From the NCBI RefSeq assembly GCF_000058485.1, contig NC_008278.1:3032962-3096961 (forward strand): DNA of 64,000 nucleotides, in the 5' to 3' direction. Position numbers and translations under genes: made by a program. The first letter of the stretch is position 1. The number at the start of each line of letters is the position of its first letter. The notes beneath the pieces are model-generated. The model had not been told where the DNA came from. It ran no database searches and saw only the letters and a list, made by a program, of their open reading frames with translations. The DNA comes from Frankia alni ACN14a. GTDB taxonomy: Bacteria > Actinomycetota > Actinomycetes > Frankiales > Frankiaceae. Shown here piece after piece: positions 25,623 through 34,547 of the stretch.

Positions 25623-26686
25623 CGACCAGCCTGCGCATCGGCGTCATGTCCGGTGGCTACAACGGCCGCAGGCTCGCCGAGCACGCGCGGTTCATCGAGT
25701 CGCTCGGCTACGACTCGTTCTGGACCGGCGAGGCCTACGGCGGCGACGCCGTCACCGCGCTGACCTGGGTCGCGGCGCACACCGAGCGCCTGCGCATCGG
25801 CTCGTCGATCCTGCAGCTCGACGCGCGCACGCCGTCGAACACGGCGATGACCGCCTGGGCGCTGAACCAGCTCAGCCGGGGCCGGTTCAGCCTGGGCCTG
25901 GGGGTGTCCGGGCCGCAGGTGGTCGAGGGCTGGCACGGCCGGCCGTTCCGGTTCCCGCTGGCGCGTACCCGGGAGTACGTGACGGTCATCCGCAGGCTGC
26001 TGGAGGAACAGGGCAGGATCGAGTTCCACGGCGACCACCTGAGCATCCCCTACGACGGCCCGGACGCCACCGGCCTCGGCAAGCCGCTACGCCCCGGCTT
26101 CCCGAGGACGAAGCTGCCGATCTACCTCGCCGCCATGGGCCCGAAGAACATCGCGATGGCGACGGAGATCGCGGACGGCCTGCTCCCGCTGATGTGGAGC
26201 CCGCACCGCCTCAAGGAGATCTACGGCGACCTCATCACCGCCGCGGCCGCCCGCAACACCGCCGCCGGAGCCGATGGCGCGGCCGGAGCCGGTGCCGACG
26301 TCGCCGCGGCGCCGTTCGACATTCGTCCGGCGGTCCCGGTCGCCGTCGGCGACGACATCGCCGCCTGCCGCGACCAGGTCCGCCCGAACCTCGCCTTCTA
26401 CCTCGGCGGCATGGGGGCGCGCACCGAGAACTTCTACGCCAACCTGATCCGGCGCTACGGCTACGAGCAGGACGCCGACACGATCCAGGACCTCTACCTC
26501 GGCGGCCGCCGCGAGGAGGCGGCCGCCGCGATCCCCGACGCCCTCGTCGACGAGCTGACCCTCGTCGGGCCGCCGGCCGCCATCGCCGACCAGCTGGCCG
26601 TGTGGGAGAGCTCCGGTGCCACCGGCCTGCTGATCCGCTTCGCCGACGACAGGGCGCTGCGCACCGTCGCCGAGGTCGCCTTCTGA
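25619..26686 (+). CDS. LLM-class (F420-type) flavin oxidoreductase
   Basis: A 355-residue luciferase-like TIM-barrel oxidoreductase. It shows RFIESLGYDSFWTGEAY, a central ERLRIGSSILQLDARTPS strand-loop and LSRGRFSLGLGVSGPQVVEGW, as in mycobacterial-type F420-dependent enzymes. A low-complexity Ala/Gly insertion lies near residues 212-228. It probably uses F420 or FMN to oxidise or reduce a pathway intermediate; the reaction is not predictable. It is coupled to the MaoC gene by a 4-base overlap and convergent with the fused dehydrogenase (42 bp gap). Confidence 0.85.
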   Translation: MTTSLRIGVMSGGYNGRRLAEHARFIESLGYDSFWTGEAYGGDAVTALTWVAAHTERLRIGSSILQLDARTPSNTAMTAWALNQLSRGRFSLGLGVSGPQVVEGWHGRPFRFPLARTREYVTVIRRLLEEQGRIEFHGDHLSIPYDGPDATGLGKPLRPGFPRTKLPIYLAAMGPKNIAMATEIADGLLPLMWSPHRLKEIYGDLITAAAARNTAAGADGAAGAGADVAAAPFDIRPAVPVAVGDDIAACRDQVRPNLAFYLGGMGARTENFYANLIRRYGYEQDADTIQDLYLGGRREEAAAAIPDALVDELTLVGPPAAIADQLAVWESSGATGLLIRFADDRALRTVAEVAF

Positions 26687-26728
26687 CGGCCCGCTCGGTG
26701 ATGCCGCCCGATCGGCTCGGCCGTGGGG

Positions 26729-28912
26729 CTAGCGCAGCAGGGGGTCGCGGGGCAGGCCGAGGATGCGCTCGGCGATCTGGTTGCGGGTGATCTCGGAGGT
26801 GCCGCCGGCGATCGTCATGCCCCGCCAGGCGAGGGCCGAGGTGCCGGCCGCGGCGCCGAGACCCTCGGCGAACGCCGCCTCGGGGCCGGCGAAGTCGAGG
26901 AACAGGGCGGCCACGGTCTGGCCGCGCTCGGCGAGGACCAGCTTGGTGATGTTGCCCTCGGGGCCGGGCTCGCCCCCGACGACGGCCCGTTCGGCGCGGC
27001 GCAGGTTCAGCAGGCGCAGGGCGTGGCCCTCGGCGACGTGCCGGCCGACCCGCTCGGCCGCCGCGGGGACGTTCGCGCCCCGCTCCCGGTACAGGTCGAA
27101 GACGTTGGCGACCTCGAACCCGCCGGAGACCCCGCCGCCGATGCTGACCCGCTCGTTGCCCAGCGTCGCCCGGGCCACCGACCAGCCCTCGTTCGGCGTA
27201 CCGACGACGTCGGCGTCGGGGACGAAGACGTCGGTGAGGAACACCTCGTTGAACTCGGCCGTGCCGGTGACCTGCCGCAGCGGCCGGACCTCGACGCCGG
27301 GATGCGTCAGGTCGATGATCATCATCGTGACCCCGGCGTGCTTCGGCGCCGCCGGGTCGGTGCGCACGGTGGCGAATCCGCGCTGGCAGTACTGGGCGCC
27401 GCTGGTCCAGACCTTCTGGCCGTTGACGAGCCAGCCGCCCTCGACCCGGTCGGCCTTCGTCCGGATGCCGGCGGCGTCGGAGCCGGCGGCCGGCTCGCTG
27501 AACAGCTGGCACCAGATCTCCTCCTGGGCCAGTGCGCGGTGGACGTACCGGTCGATCTGGTCGGACGTGCCGTGCTGGACGAGGGTCAGGATCACCCAGC
27601 CGGTGATGCCGTAGGCCGGCCGCCGGACCCCGGCCGCCTGGAACTCCTGGTCGATGACGAGCTGCAACCCGGCGGGCGCCGCCAGGCCCCACGGCCGCGG
27701 CCAGTGCGGCTGGACGTACCCGGTGGCGATGAGTCGCTCGCGCTGCTCCGCCGCCGGCAGCGCCGCCACCCCCCGGGCGAACGCCTGCACGTCGGCGCGG
27801 GCCGCCTCCGCCTCCGGCGGCAGCTGCAGCGTCGACACGCGCGCGACGCCGGCCAGGCCCAGCCGGGTCACGTCCGCGGCGGCCGCCCCCGGGCGCAGCA
27901 CGGACTCCAGCGTCGTCGCCCGGCGCTGCAGCAGGTGCGCGTCGTGTTCCCAGGTGTAACCGATGCCGCCGTGCACCTGGATGTTCAGCGACGCGTTCGC
28001 GGCGAACGCTGCGACGGCCAGCGTCGCCGCCGTCGCCGCGGCCAGCTCGAACTGCGCCGGCGGCGACCCGTCGCCCGCGGCACGGGCGGCGTCCCAGACG
28101 GCGGCGGTGCCGAGCTCCGCGGCCACCAGCATGTTCGCGAGATGGTGCTTGATCGCCTGGAACATCCCGATCGGCCGGCCGAACTGCTCGCGCACCTTCG
28201 CGTACGCCGTCGCGACCTCGACCGCCTCCAGCGCCCCGCCGACCGCCTCCGCGGCGAACAGGGTCCGGGCGAGGGCCTCGGCGCGGCGGGCCGCGCCCGT
28301 CAGCACGTCGTCGGCGCCGACGGCCACGTCGCGCAGGGTCAACCGGGCCGACCGGCGGGACGGGTCGAGCGCGGGGGGTACCTCGACGGTCAGCCCCGCC
28401 GCGCCCGCCGGTACCACCACGGCATCGTCGCCGACGACCAGCACGAACAGCGACGCCAGCCCGCCGCCGAGGACCACCCCGGCCCCGCCCGACAGCACGC
28501 CGCCGGTCAGGGTCAGGTCGTTGCCCGTGCCGGGGCCGCCGAGGGCGAGCGCGGCGACGGTGCCGCCCGCGGCCAGGCCCGGCAGGAACCTGGCCTGCTG
28601 CGCCGGCGTCCCGGCCGCCGCGATCACCGCGGCGGCGACCACGGTCGGGACGGCCGGGCCGGGCGCGACCGCGCGCCCCAGCTCCTCGACGACGACCACC
28701 AGCTCCGGCAGTCCGGCGCCGCCGCCGCCGTGCTCCTCGGGCAGGTGCAGGCCGAGCAGGCCCAGGTCGGCGAACTCCGTCCAGAACTCCGGCAGCGGCT
28801 CCTGGTCGGCCTCCAGGAGTGCGCGGTTCGCGGCGCGAGCCTCGTGCGACGCCAGAAAGGCCCGCGTCGTGCGGGCCAGCTCCCGGTGTTCCTCGCTGAT
28901 CGCGATCGCCAT
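26729..28912 (-). CDS. Fused two-domain acyl-CoA dehydrogenase (FadE34-like architecture)
   Basis: A 727-residue protein made of two acyl-CoA dehydrogenase modules. The N-terminal module (to about residue 360) ends with QFGRPIGMFQAIKHH and HGGIGYTWEHDAHLLQRRA, as in the FadE28-type subunit. The C-terminal module (about 385-727) has QLFSEPAAGSDAAGIRTKAD, VNGQKVWTSGAQ and GGTSEITRNQIAERILGLP, as in the FadE29-type subunit. It therefore encodes on one chain what the genes at 19444 and 22709 encode separately; FadE34 of Mycobacterium tuberculosis is a known example of this fusion. The ATG at 28912 follows AGGAGG. It is divergent from the acyl-CoA ligase gene. Confidence 0.88.
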   Translation of the reverse strand: MAIAISEEHRELARTTRAFLASHEARAANRALLEADQEPLPEFWTEFADLGLLGLHLPEEHGGGGAGLPELVVVVEELGRAVAPGPAVPTVVAAAVIAAAGTPAQQARFLPGLAAGGTVAALALGGPGTGNDLTLTGGVLSGGAGVVLGGGLASLFVLVVGDDAVVVPAGAAGLTVEVPPALDPSRRSARLTLRDVAVGADDVLTGAARRAEALARTLFAAEAVGGALEAVEVATAYAKVREQFGRPIGMFQAIKHHLANMLVAAELGTAAVWDAARAAGDGSPPAQFELAAATAATLAVAAFAANASLNIQVHGGIGYTWEHDAHLLQRRATTLESVLRPGAAAADVTRLGLAGVARVSTLQLPPEAEAARADVQAFARGVAALPAAEQRERLIATGYVQPHWPRPWGLAAPAGLQLVIDQEFQAAGVRRPAYGITGWVILTLVQHGTSDQIDRYVHRALAQEEIWCQLFSEPAAGSDAAGIRTKADRVEGGWLVNGQKVWTSGAQYCQRGFATVRTDPAAPKHAGVTMMIIDLTHPGVEVRPLRQVTGTAEFNEVFLTDVFVPDADVVGTPNEGWSVARATLGNERVSIGGGVSGGFEVANVFDLYRERGANVPAAAERVGRHVAEGHALRLLNLRRAERAVVGGEPGPEGNITKLVLAERGQTVAALFLDFAGPEAAFAEGLGAAAGTSALAWRGMTIAGGTSEITRNQIAERILGLPRDPLLR

Positions 28913-29034
28913 GCCTGCCTCCTGGCAACTCGTCGCTGGTTGCGGCCCCGGCCCGGCCGCCGGACGGCCCGGCCGCCGGACGGGCCTGGCCGGCGAGGTG
29001 GGTCGCGCCAACCGTTGACGCGGACCACTCGCCG

Positions 29035-29066
29035 TTTAGTAGAGTAAATATAAGCCTCTTTTAGAG
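29035..29066. promoter_or_regulatory. GAGTAA element and small palindrome
   Basis: TTTAGTAGAGTAA at 29035-29047 resembles TTAATAGAGTAA upstream of the dehydrogenase at 22709. It is followed by the palindrome CTCTTTTAGAG (29056-29066). The site lies 60-75 bp upstream of the ligase start, in the divergent region shared with the fused dehydrogenase. Confidence 0.4.
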
Positions 29067-29109
29067 CCGGGTGTCAGCTGCTGGAACCCGGGACGGGAAG
29101 CGTGGGCCG

Positions 29110-30669
29110 ATGAAGCATCCCTGGGACCGCCCGCTGGGCGTGTGGCACATCGCCGAGAACCATCCCGACCAGCCGGCGATCGCCGCGTGCCCCACCGGCG
29201 AGGTGCTGTCCTACGCGCAACTCGCCGGTCGGGCGCACCAGGTGGTGCACGCGGGGCGGGCCGCCGGCCTCGCCTACGGCGACGTGGTGGCCGCCGTCCT
29301 GCCCAACGGCCTCGACATGATCGTCTGGATGCTGGCGGCCAGCGAGACCGGCTGGCGGCTCACCACGCTCAACCCGATGGCGGCCGCGGCCGAGATCGAG
29401 ACGATCGTCGCGCACGCCGGGGCCAGGGCCCTGGTCGTCTCCACCGAGTACGCCGAGCGCGCCGGCCGGGTGGTCTCGGCGCCGCTGCTGGTCAGCGTCG
29501 GCGGCGAACTGCCCGGCTACCGCCGCCAGGAGGACCTCGTCGCCGGCCACCCGACGACGAAGCCCGCCGAGCGCCGGGCCGGGACGCCGTTGATCTACAC
29601 CTCGGGGACGACCGGGCGGCCCAAGGCGATCGCCCGCAACGCGTCGATGCCGGACGTCGACCCGGCGGACATGGCCGACGCGACGAAGCTGTTCAGCCAG
29701 GCGTTCCGGTTCCTGCCGCTGCAGGGTGCGCACCTGATCTCCGCGGGCATGCACCACGGCGGCTGCCAGGGCTTCTTCATGGGCGCGCTCCACGTCGGCC
29801 AGGCACTAGTGATCATGAAGAGGTTCGACCCGGAGGAGACGCTCCGGCTGATCGAGAAGTACCGGATCACCACCGGCTACCTGGTGCCCACCCAGTTCGT
29901 CCGGCTGCTGCGCCTGCCCGACGACGTCCGGACCCGCTACGACCTGTCCAGCCTCCAGGTGGTCGTGCACTCGGCGGCGCCGTGCCCGCCGGAGGTCAAG
30001 AGGCAGATGTTCGCCTGGTGGGGCCCGGTCATCTGGGAGACCTACGGCGGCACCGAGGGCGCCGCCACCATCGCCAAGCCGCACCACTGGCTGGCCCGGC
30101 CCGGTACCGTCGGCCGGCCCGTGCGCGGCGTGCGGGTCCGCATCCTCGACGCCGACGGCCGCGAGCTCGGCCCCGGCGAGCGGGGCACCGTCTACATCGA
30201 CGCCGGCGCCCGGACGTTCGCCTACCGCGACGACCCGGAGCAGACCGAGCAGGTGTACCGCGGCTCCGCGTTCACCATCGGCGACATCGGCCACCTGGAC
30301 GCCGACGGCTTCCTCTTCCTGTCCGACCGCGCCAAGGACATGATCATCACCGGCGGCACGAACGTCTACCCGGCGGAGGTCGAGGCGGCGCTGCTCGGTC
30401 ATCCCGCCGTCGCCGACGTCGCCGTCGTCGGTGCTCCCGACCCGGAGTGGGGCGAGCAGGTCCGCGCCGTCGTCCAGCCCGAGCCGGGGGTCCGGGCCGA
30501 CGACGAGCTGGCCGCCGAGCTCATCGCCTACTGCCGGGCGCGGCTCGCCAGCTACAAGTGCCCGCGGGTCGTCGAGTTCCGCGCGGCGCTGCTGCGCACC
30601 GAGACCGGAAAGCTGTCCAAGGCCGCCATCCGGGCGCAGCTGTGGGCGGGCGTCGACCGCAGGGTCTGA
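29110..30669 (+). CDS. AMP-forming acyl-CoA ligase (FadD type)
   Basis: A 519-residue adenylate-forming enzyme that activates a carboxylic acid to its acyl-CoA via an acyl-AMP. Motifs: the phosphate loop YTSGTTGRPKAI near residue 164, ETYGGTEGA in the adenine region, the hinge-region SDRAKDMIITGGTNVYPAEVE and the C-terminal TETGKLSK with the catalytic Lys. The ATG at 29110 is the best start; a GTG 13 codons earlier is possible. It would give the island its entry step. An amidohydrolase gene follows after 50 bp. Confidence 0.9.
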   Translation: MKHPWDRPLGVWHIAENHPDQPAIAACPTGEVLSYAQLAGRAHQVVHAGRAAGLAYGDVVAAVLPNGLDMIVWMLAASETGWRLTTLNPMAAAAEIETIVAHAGARALVVSTEYAERAGRVVSAPLLVSVGGELPGYRRQEDLVAGHPTTKPAERRAGTPLIYTSGTTGRPKAIARNASMPDVDPADMADATKLFSQAFRFLPLQGAHLISAGMHHGGCQGFFMGALHVGQALVIMKRFDPEETLRLIEKYRITTGYLVPTQFVRLLRLPDDVRTRYDLSSLQVVVHSAAPCPPEVKRQMFAWWGPVIWETYGGTEGAATIAKPHHWLARPGTVGRPVRGVRVRILDADGRELGPGERGTVYIDAGARTFAYRDDPEQTEQVYRGSAFTIGDIGHLDADGFLFLSDRAKDMIITGGTNVYPAEVEAALLGHPAVADVAVVGAPDPEWGEQVRAVVQPEPGVRADDELAAELIAYCRARLASYKCPRVVEFRAALLRTETGKLSKAAIRAQLWAGVDRRV

Positions 30670-30719
30670 CGGGCGGGCTCCGTCGAGAGTCGGCGCGGCC
30701 CGTGGAGGAAGCAGAGATC

Positions 30720-31922
30720 ATGAAGGAGACGGCAACCGTGACCGACCTGACCGAGGGCAAGATCTGGGCGAACTCCGGCGACTCGCACATCCTGGAGCCG
30801 CCGGACCTGTTCTCGTCCCTGCCGGACGACGTCAAGGCGCTGCTGCCGCGCAGCGTGAAGGACCCCGGCGGCGCGTTCGAGACGATCCACATCGACGGCC
30901 AGGAGTTCCGCCGGGAGCTGCCGCGCCCGGCGCCGGGTGCGCCGAAGAAGAAGGGCCTCGGGATCAACGCCCGGCCGGTCGACTCCACCGAGGACGACTT
31001 CCTGCGCCGCGCCCTGGGCGGCAACGACGCGGCCCACCGCCTGCGAGACCTCGACGACGAGGGCATCTGGGCGGAGGTGATCTACCCGTCGCTCGGCATC
31101 TGGACCTTCAACATCCGCACGCCGAAGGTCGTCCGGTACGGCGTGCGGGCGCTCAACGAGTTCGCGTTGGACTTCCAGCGCTCCTCGCCGCGTTTCGTCT
31201 GCGCGGCGTCGATCCCGCTGCTCGACGTCGACGACGCGGTCGCCGAGATCCGCCGGGCCAGCGCGCAGGGGTTCGCCGCCGGCTTCCTGCCGACCCGCCC
31301 GCCGCTCGGCCGGCCGCTGTGGAACGACGAGGAGTGGGACCCGATGTGGGCGGCGTTCGCCGAGACCGGCACGGTCGTCGCCTTCCACATCGGCACCGAG
31401 CCGCACGACCCGACCGAGCGCACCGGCGTCTACTACCGCGGCCGCGGCGGCGCCGTGCTCAACTACGTCGAGACGACCTACGGCGGCCAGCGCGCCGTCA
31501 CCCAGCTCATCGCCGCCGGCGCCCTCGACCGCCACCCCGAGCTGCGCGTCCTGGTCTCCGAGGGCGGCGCCACCTGGGGCCCGTTCATCGCCGACCGGAT
31601 GAACGAGGGCTACCGCCAGCACAGCGCCGCCGTGCGCCCGGTGCTGTCCAGGCCGCCGTCGGAGTACCTGTTCGACCAGGTCTACGCGTCCTTCCAGCAC
31701 GACGGCTCGGCCGTCGCCGCGCACGTGGCGATGGGCTGGCGCAACGTCCTGTGGGGCAGCGACTACCCGCACTTCGAGGGCACCTTCGGCCACACCCAGA
31801 AGACGCTGCACGAGCTGTTCGACGGCGTCGACCCGGTCGCCAGCGAGCGCATCCGGATCGGGGCGTTCCACGAGCTGTTCCCGCACGTCCCCCTGCCGCC
31901 CGCGGCGGCGCCGGCGAGCTGA
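30720..31922 (+). CDS. Amidohydrolase-2 family protein
   Basis: A 400-residue metal-dependent TIM-barrel hydrolase or decarboxylase of the amidohydrolase-2 family. The metal-binding Asp-x-His motif appears in SGDSHILEPPDLF. Further active-site elements are VVAFHIGTEP, LVSEGGATWGPF and LWGSDYPHFEGTFG. Members act as hydrolases, decarboxylases or hydratases on carboxylate substrates. The ATG at 30720 follows GGAGG at nine bases. It is probably co-transcribed with the ligase and may act on a ring or carboxylate intermediate. Confidence 0.87.
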   Translation: MKETATVTDLTEGKIWANSGDSHILEPPDLFSSLPDDVKALLPRSVKDPGGAFETIHIDGQEFRRELPRPAPGAPKKKGLGINARPVDSTEDDFLRRALGGNDAAHRLRDLDDEGIWAEVIYPSLGIWTFNIRTPKVVRYGVRALNEFALDFQRSSPRFVCAASIPLLDVDDAVAEIRRASAQGFAAGFLPTRPPLGRPLWNDEEWDPMWAAFAETGTVVAFHIGTEPHDPTERTGVYYRGRGGAVLNYVETTYGGQRAVTQLIAAGALDRHPELRVLVSEGGATWGPFIADRMNEGYRQHSAAVRPVLSRPPSEYLFDQVYASFQHDGSAVAAHVAMGWRNVLWGSDYPHFEGTFGHTQKTLHELFDGVDPVASERIRIGAFHELFPHVPLPPAAAPAS

Positions 31923-32173
31923 CCGGCGCCCCGCCGCCCGGACCCCGCCGCCCGGACCCCGCTTCTCGGCGCGGCCCGGGCGGCCCGGCGCGGGTGACGC
32001 CGGTCACGTCGCCGGCGTCCTCCACTCGCAAGGTAGCAGATGAAATGTAGTACTGATTACAGCGGCGGAAGGACCGTCGGGGCGAGCGCGTGTCCGCCCC
32101 GGGCCGGCAGGCACCACCTCGGCCGGACCGAGGCCGGGAGCGTGGCCGCCGATTCGCGGAGGGCCAGGAACCC

Positions 32174-33214
32174 ATGACCTCGCTGACGCAGCCGCCCGGC
32201 ATCGCGCTGCCACCCGTCGAACGGCTGCGGCCCGGGCTTTGGAGCATCCCGGTGCCGCTGCCGACCGCCGGCCTGCGGCACGTGTTCGTCTACCTGTTCG
32301 AGACCGACGCCGGCGGGTACCTCGTCGACTCGGGCTGGGACACCGCCGAGGCGTTCGACGCGCTCGGCGCGGGTCTCGCCGTCGCCGGCTACCGGATCGG
32401 CGACATCCGCGGCGTCATGCCCACCCACATGCATCCCGACCACTACGGCCTCGCCGGCCGGATCCGGGCGGAGTCCGGGGCCTGGGTGGCGCTGCATCCC
32501 GCGGACGCCGCGCTGCTCGGCCAGTTCCCCCGCGAGCCGGCCGAGATGCTCGCCGGGCTGAACCGGCTGCTGGCGCGCGCCGGCGCGCCGGCGGGCGAGA
32601 TCGAGGCGCTCAACCGGGTGGCGCTGCCGCCGGGGCCGATGCCCGCGCCGGCACTGCCCGACGTGCTGCTCGCGGACGGCGACCGGCCCGACATCCCCGG
32701 CTGGGACCTGCGGGCGGTCTGGACCCCCGGGCACTCGCCCGGGCACCTGTGCTTCTGGGAGCCGGCCAACCGGGTGCTGCTCTCCGGTGACCACGTGCTG
32801 CCGCGGATCACTCCGAACATCCCGTTCTCCCCGGTCGGCGACGCGGATCCGCTCGGCGACTACCTGTCCTCGCTCGACCGGCTCGACGACGCCGACACCT
32901 TCCCGGCCGCCGAGGTACTGCCCGCGCACGAGCACCGGTTCCCGGACCTGACCGGCCGCCTCGCCGCGCTGCGCGACCACCACGACCAGCGGTTCGGCGA
33001 GGTCCTCGCCGCCCTGCGCGCCGCCGACGGCACGGCGACCGCCTGGGACGTCTGCCGGCAGATGACCTGGTCCCGTCCCTGGGACCGGATCGAGGGCTTC
33101 ATGAAGCGCGCCGCCCTCGCCGAGGCGCTCGCCCACCTGCGCGTCCTGGAACGCCGGGGCCTCGTCCGCGAGGTCGACGGCGAGCCGCCCACGTGGCGTC
33201 TGCTCGCCAGCTGA
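32174..33214 (+). CDS. Metallo-beta-lactamase-fold hydrolase
   Basis: A 346-residue MBL-fold protein. The HxHxDH metal site is THMHPDHYG near residue 90; downstream metal ligands appear in TPGHSPGHLC, SGDHVLPRI and PAHEHRF. A C-terminal winged-helix-like extension (about 270-346) ends HLRVLERRGLVREVDGEPP, as in LACTB2-like proteins. In this locus it could hydrolyse a thioester or lactone (inference). The ATG at 32174 has AGGAA just upstream. An AT-rich promoter-like patch lies at 32031-32058. Confidence 0.87.
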   Translation: MTSLTQPPGIALPPVERLRPGLWSIPVPLPTAGLRHVFVYLFETDAGGYLVDSGWDTAEAFDALGAGLAVAGYRIGDIRGVMPTHMHPDHYGLAGRIRAESGAWVALHPADAALLGQFPREPAEMLAGLNRLLARAGAPAGEIEALNRVALPPGPMPAPALPDVLLADGDRPDIPGWDLRAVWTPGHSPGHLCFWEPANRVLLSGDHVLPRITPNIPFSPVGDADPLGDYLSSLDRLDDADTFPAAEVLPAHEHRFPDLTGRLAALRDHHDQRFGEVLAALRAADGTATAWDVCRQMTWSRPWDRIEGFMKRAALAEALAHLRVLERRGLVREVDGEPPTWRLLAS

Positions 33215-33237
33215 GGGGAGCGGCCACCGTGGTCTCC

Positions 33238-33291
33238 GACAGCGCCCCGACCACCGACAGCGCCCCGACGACCGACAGCGCCCCGACGACC
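33238..33291. repeat. 18-bp tandem repeat, three units
   Basis: Three near-identical 18-bp units (GACAGCGCCCCGACGACC) plus a partial fourth, in the gap between the MBL gene and the second luciferase-like gene. A plus-strand frame reads them as DSAPTT, but that frame runs into the next gene and is not supported. Confidence 0.9.
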
Positions 33292-33394
33292 GACAGTGTC
33301 GCGAGCCTCGCCGAGGACCGCGCCCGGCTGCGGCGCCGCTGGTACGACTGTCGGCTCGCCCCGCCGACGGGTCGAGGGCCAGGAAAGGACGACG

Positions 33395-34450
33395 ATGAGG
33401 ATCGACTCGAACCTTGGCGGCGACCTGCGTACCGTCCAGGACACGGCCCGGACGCTGGAGGACGCCGGCTACGGCGGGCTGTGGATCGGTGAGACCCAGC
33501 ACGACCCGTTCCTGTCGTCCCTACAGGCGATCAACGCGACCCGCACCGCGACGGTCGGCACCTCGATCGCGATCGCGTTCGCGCGCACCCCGATGACGCT
33601 GGCGAACATCGGCTTCGACCTGGCGCAGGCCAGCGAGGGCCGGTTCGTGCTCGGGCTGGGCTCGCAGGTCAAGGCGCACATCGAGCGCCGATTCTCGATG
33701 CCCTGGTCGCGCCCGGCCGCGCGGATGCGCGAGCTGGTGCTGGCGATGCGCGCGATCTGGGCGTGCTGGCAGGACGGCACCAGGCTCGACTTCCGCGGCG
33801 ACTTCTACACCCACACGCTGATGACGCCGTTCTTCTCGCCGCCGGCACACGCCTACGGCCCGCCGCCGGTCTACCTCGCCGGCGTCAACGAGCTGATGAC
33901 CGAGGTCGCCGGCGAGGTCGCCGACGGCTTCTTCCTGCACCCGTTCACCACCTCCCGCTACATCGAGGAGGTCACCCTCCCGGCGCTGCGCCGCGGCCGG
34001 GCGAAGGCCGGCCGGGTCGGCCCGGACGGTGAGGGCACGCTGGACGGCTTCACCCTCGCCGGGCCGACCTTCGTGACCGTCGGGCGCGACGAGGTGGAGC
34101 TCGCCGCCGCGGCGGCGGGCACCCGCGGTCAGATCGCCTTCTACGCGTCGACGCCCGCCTACCGCGGGGTGCTCGACCTGCACGGCTGGGGGGACCTGCA
34201 GCCCGAGCTCACCCGCCTGACCAGGCAGGGCCGGTGGGCGGAGCTCGGCGACCTCATCGACGACGACATGCTGCGCGCGTTCTCCGTCGTCGGCACGCCC
34301 GAGGAGGTCGGTGAGCAGCTCCGGGCGAAGCTGACCGGCGTCTACGACCGGGCGACGTTCTACACGGCGTACAAGGTCGCCTCGGAGATCTGGCCGGCCC
34401 TGCTCGACGCGTCGCGACCCGAGGGCGCGCCCGCCGGACGGGGCGAGTGA
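33395..34450 (+). CDS. LLM-class (F420-type) oxidoreductase, second copy
   Basis: A 351-residue luciferase-like oxidoreductase distinct from the one at 25619. It shows ARTLEDAGYGGLWIGETQHD, TSIAIAFARTPMTLANIGFD, GRFVLGLGSQVKAHIERRF and the C-terminal SVVGTPEEVGEQL. The second copy shares only the fold-level pattern with the first, so they likely act on different intermediates. The ATG at 33395 has AAAGGA upstream. It is convergent with the Liv-type binding protein gene, with no obvious terminator between. Confidence 0.86.
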   Translation: MRIDSNLGGDLRTVQDTARTLEDAGYGGLWIGETQHDPFLSSLQAINATRTATVGTSIAIAFARTPMTLANIGFDLAQASEGRFVLGLGSQVKAHIERRFSMPWSRPAARMRELVLAMRAIWACWQDGTRLDFRGDFYTHTLMTPFFSPPAHAYGPPPVYLAGVNELMTEVAGEVADGFFLHPFTTSRYIEEVTLPALRRGRAKAGRVGPDGEGTLDGFTLAGPTFVTVGRDEVELAAAAAGTRGQIAFYASTPAYRGVLDLHGWGDLQPELTRLTRQGRWAELGDLIDDDMLRAFSVVGTPEEVGEQLRAKLTGVYDRATFYTAYKVASEIWPALLDASRPEGAPAGRGE

Positions 34451-34547
34451 CGGCGACCGAGCCGGCGCTCGCCCGGCCCCGGCGGCATCAGGCCACCCGG
34501 ACCCGCCGGCCAGGGATTCCCCCGGCCCCCCACGGGCGGTGCTCCCC

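Noticed and set aside
33229-33492. Small plus-strand gene carrying the DSAPTT repeat
   Set aside because: It would overlap the luciferase-like gene by about 100 bp in another frame and has no family; the repeat alone keeps it open.
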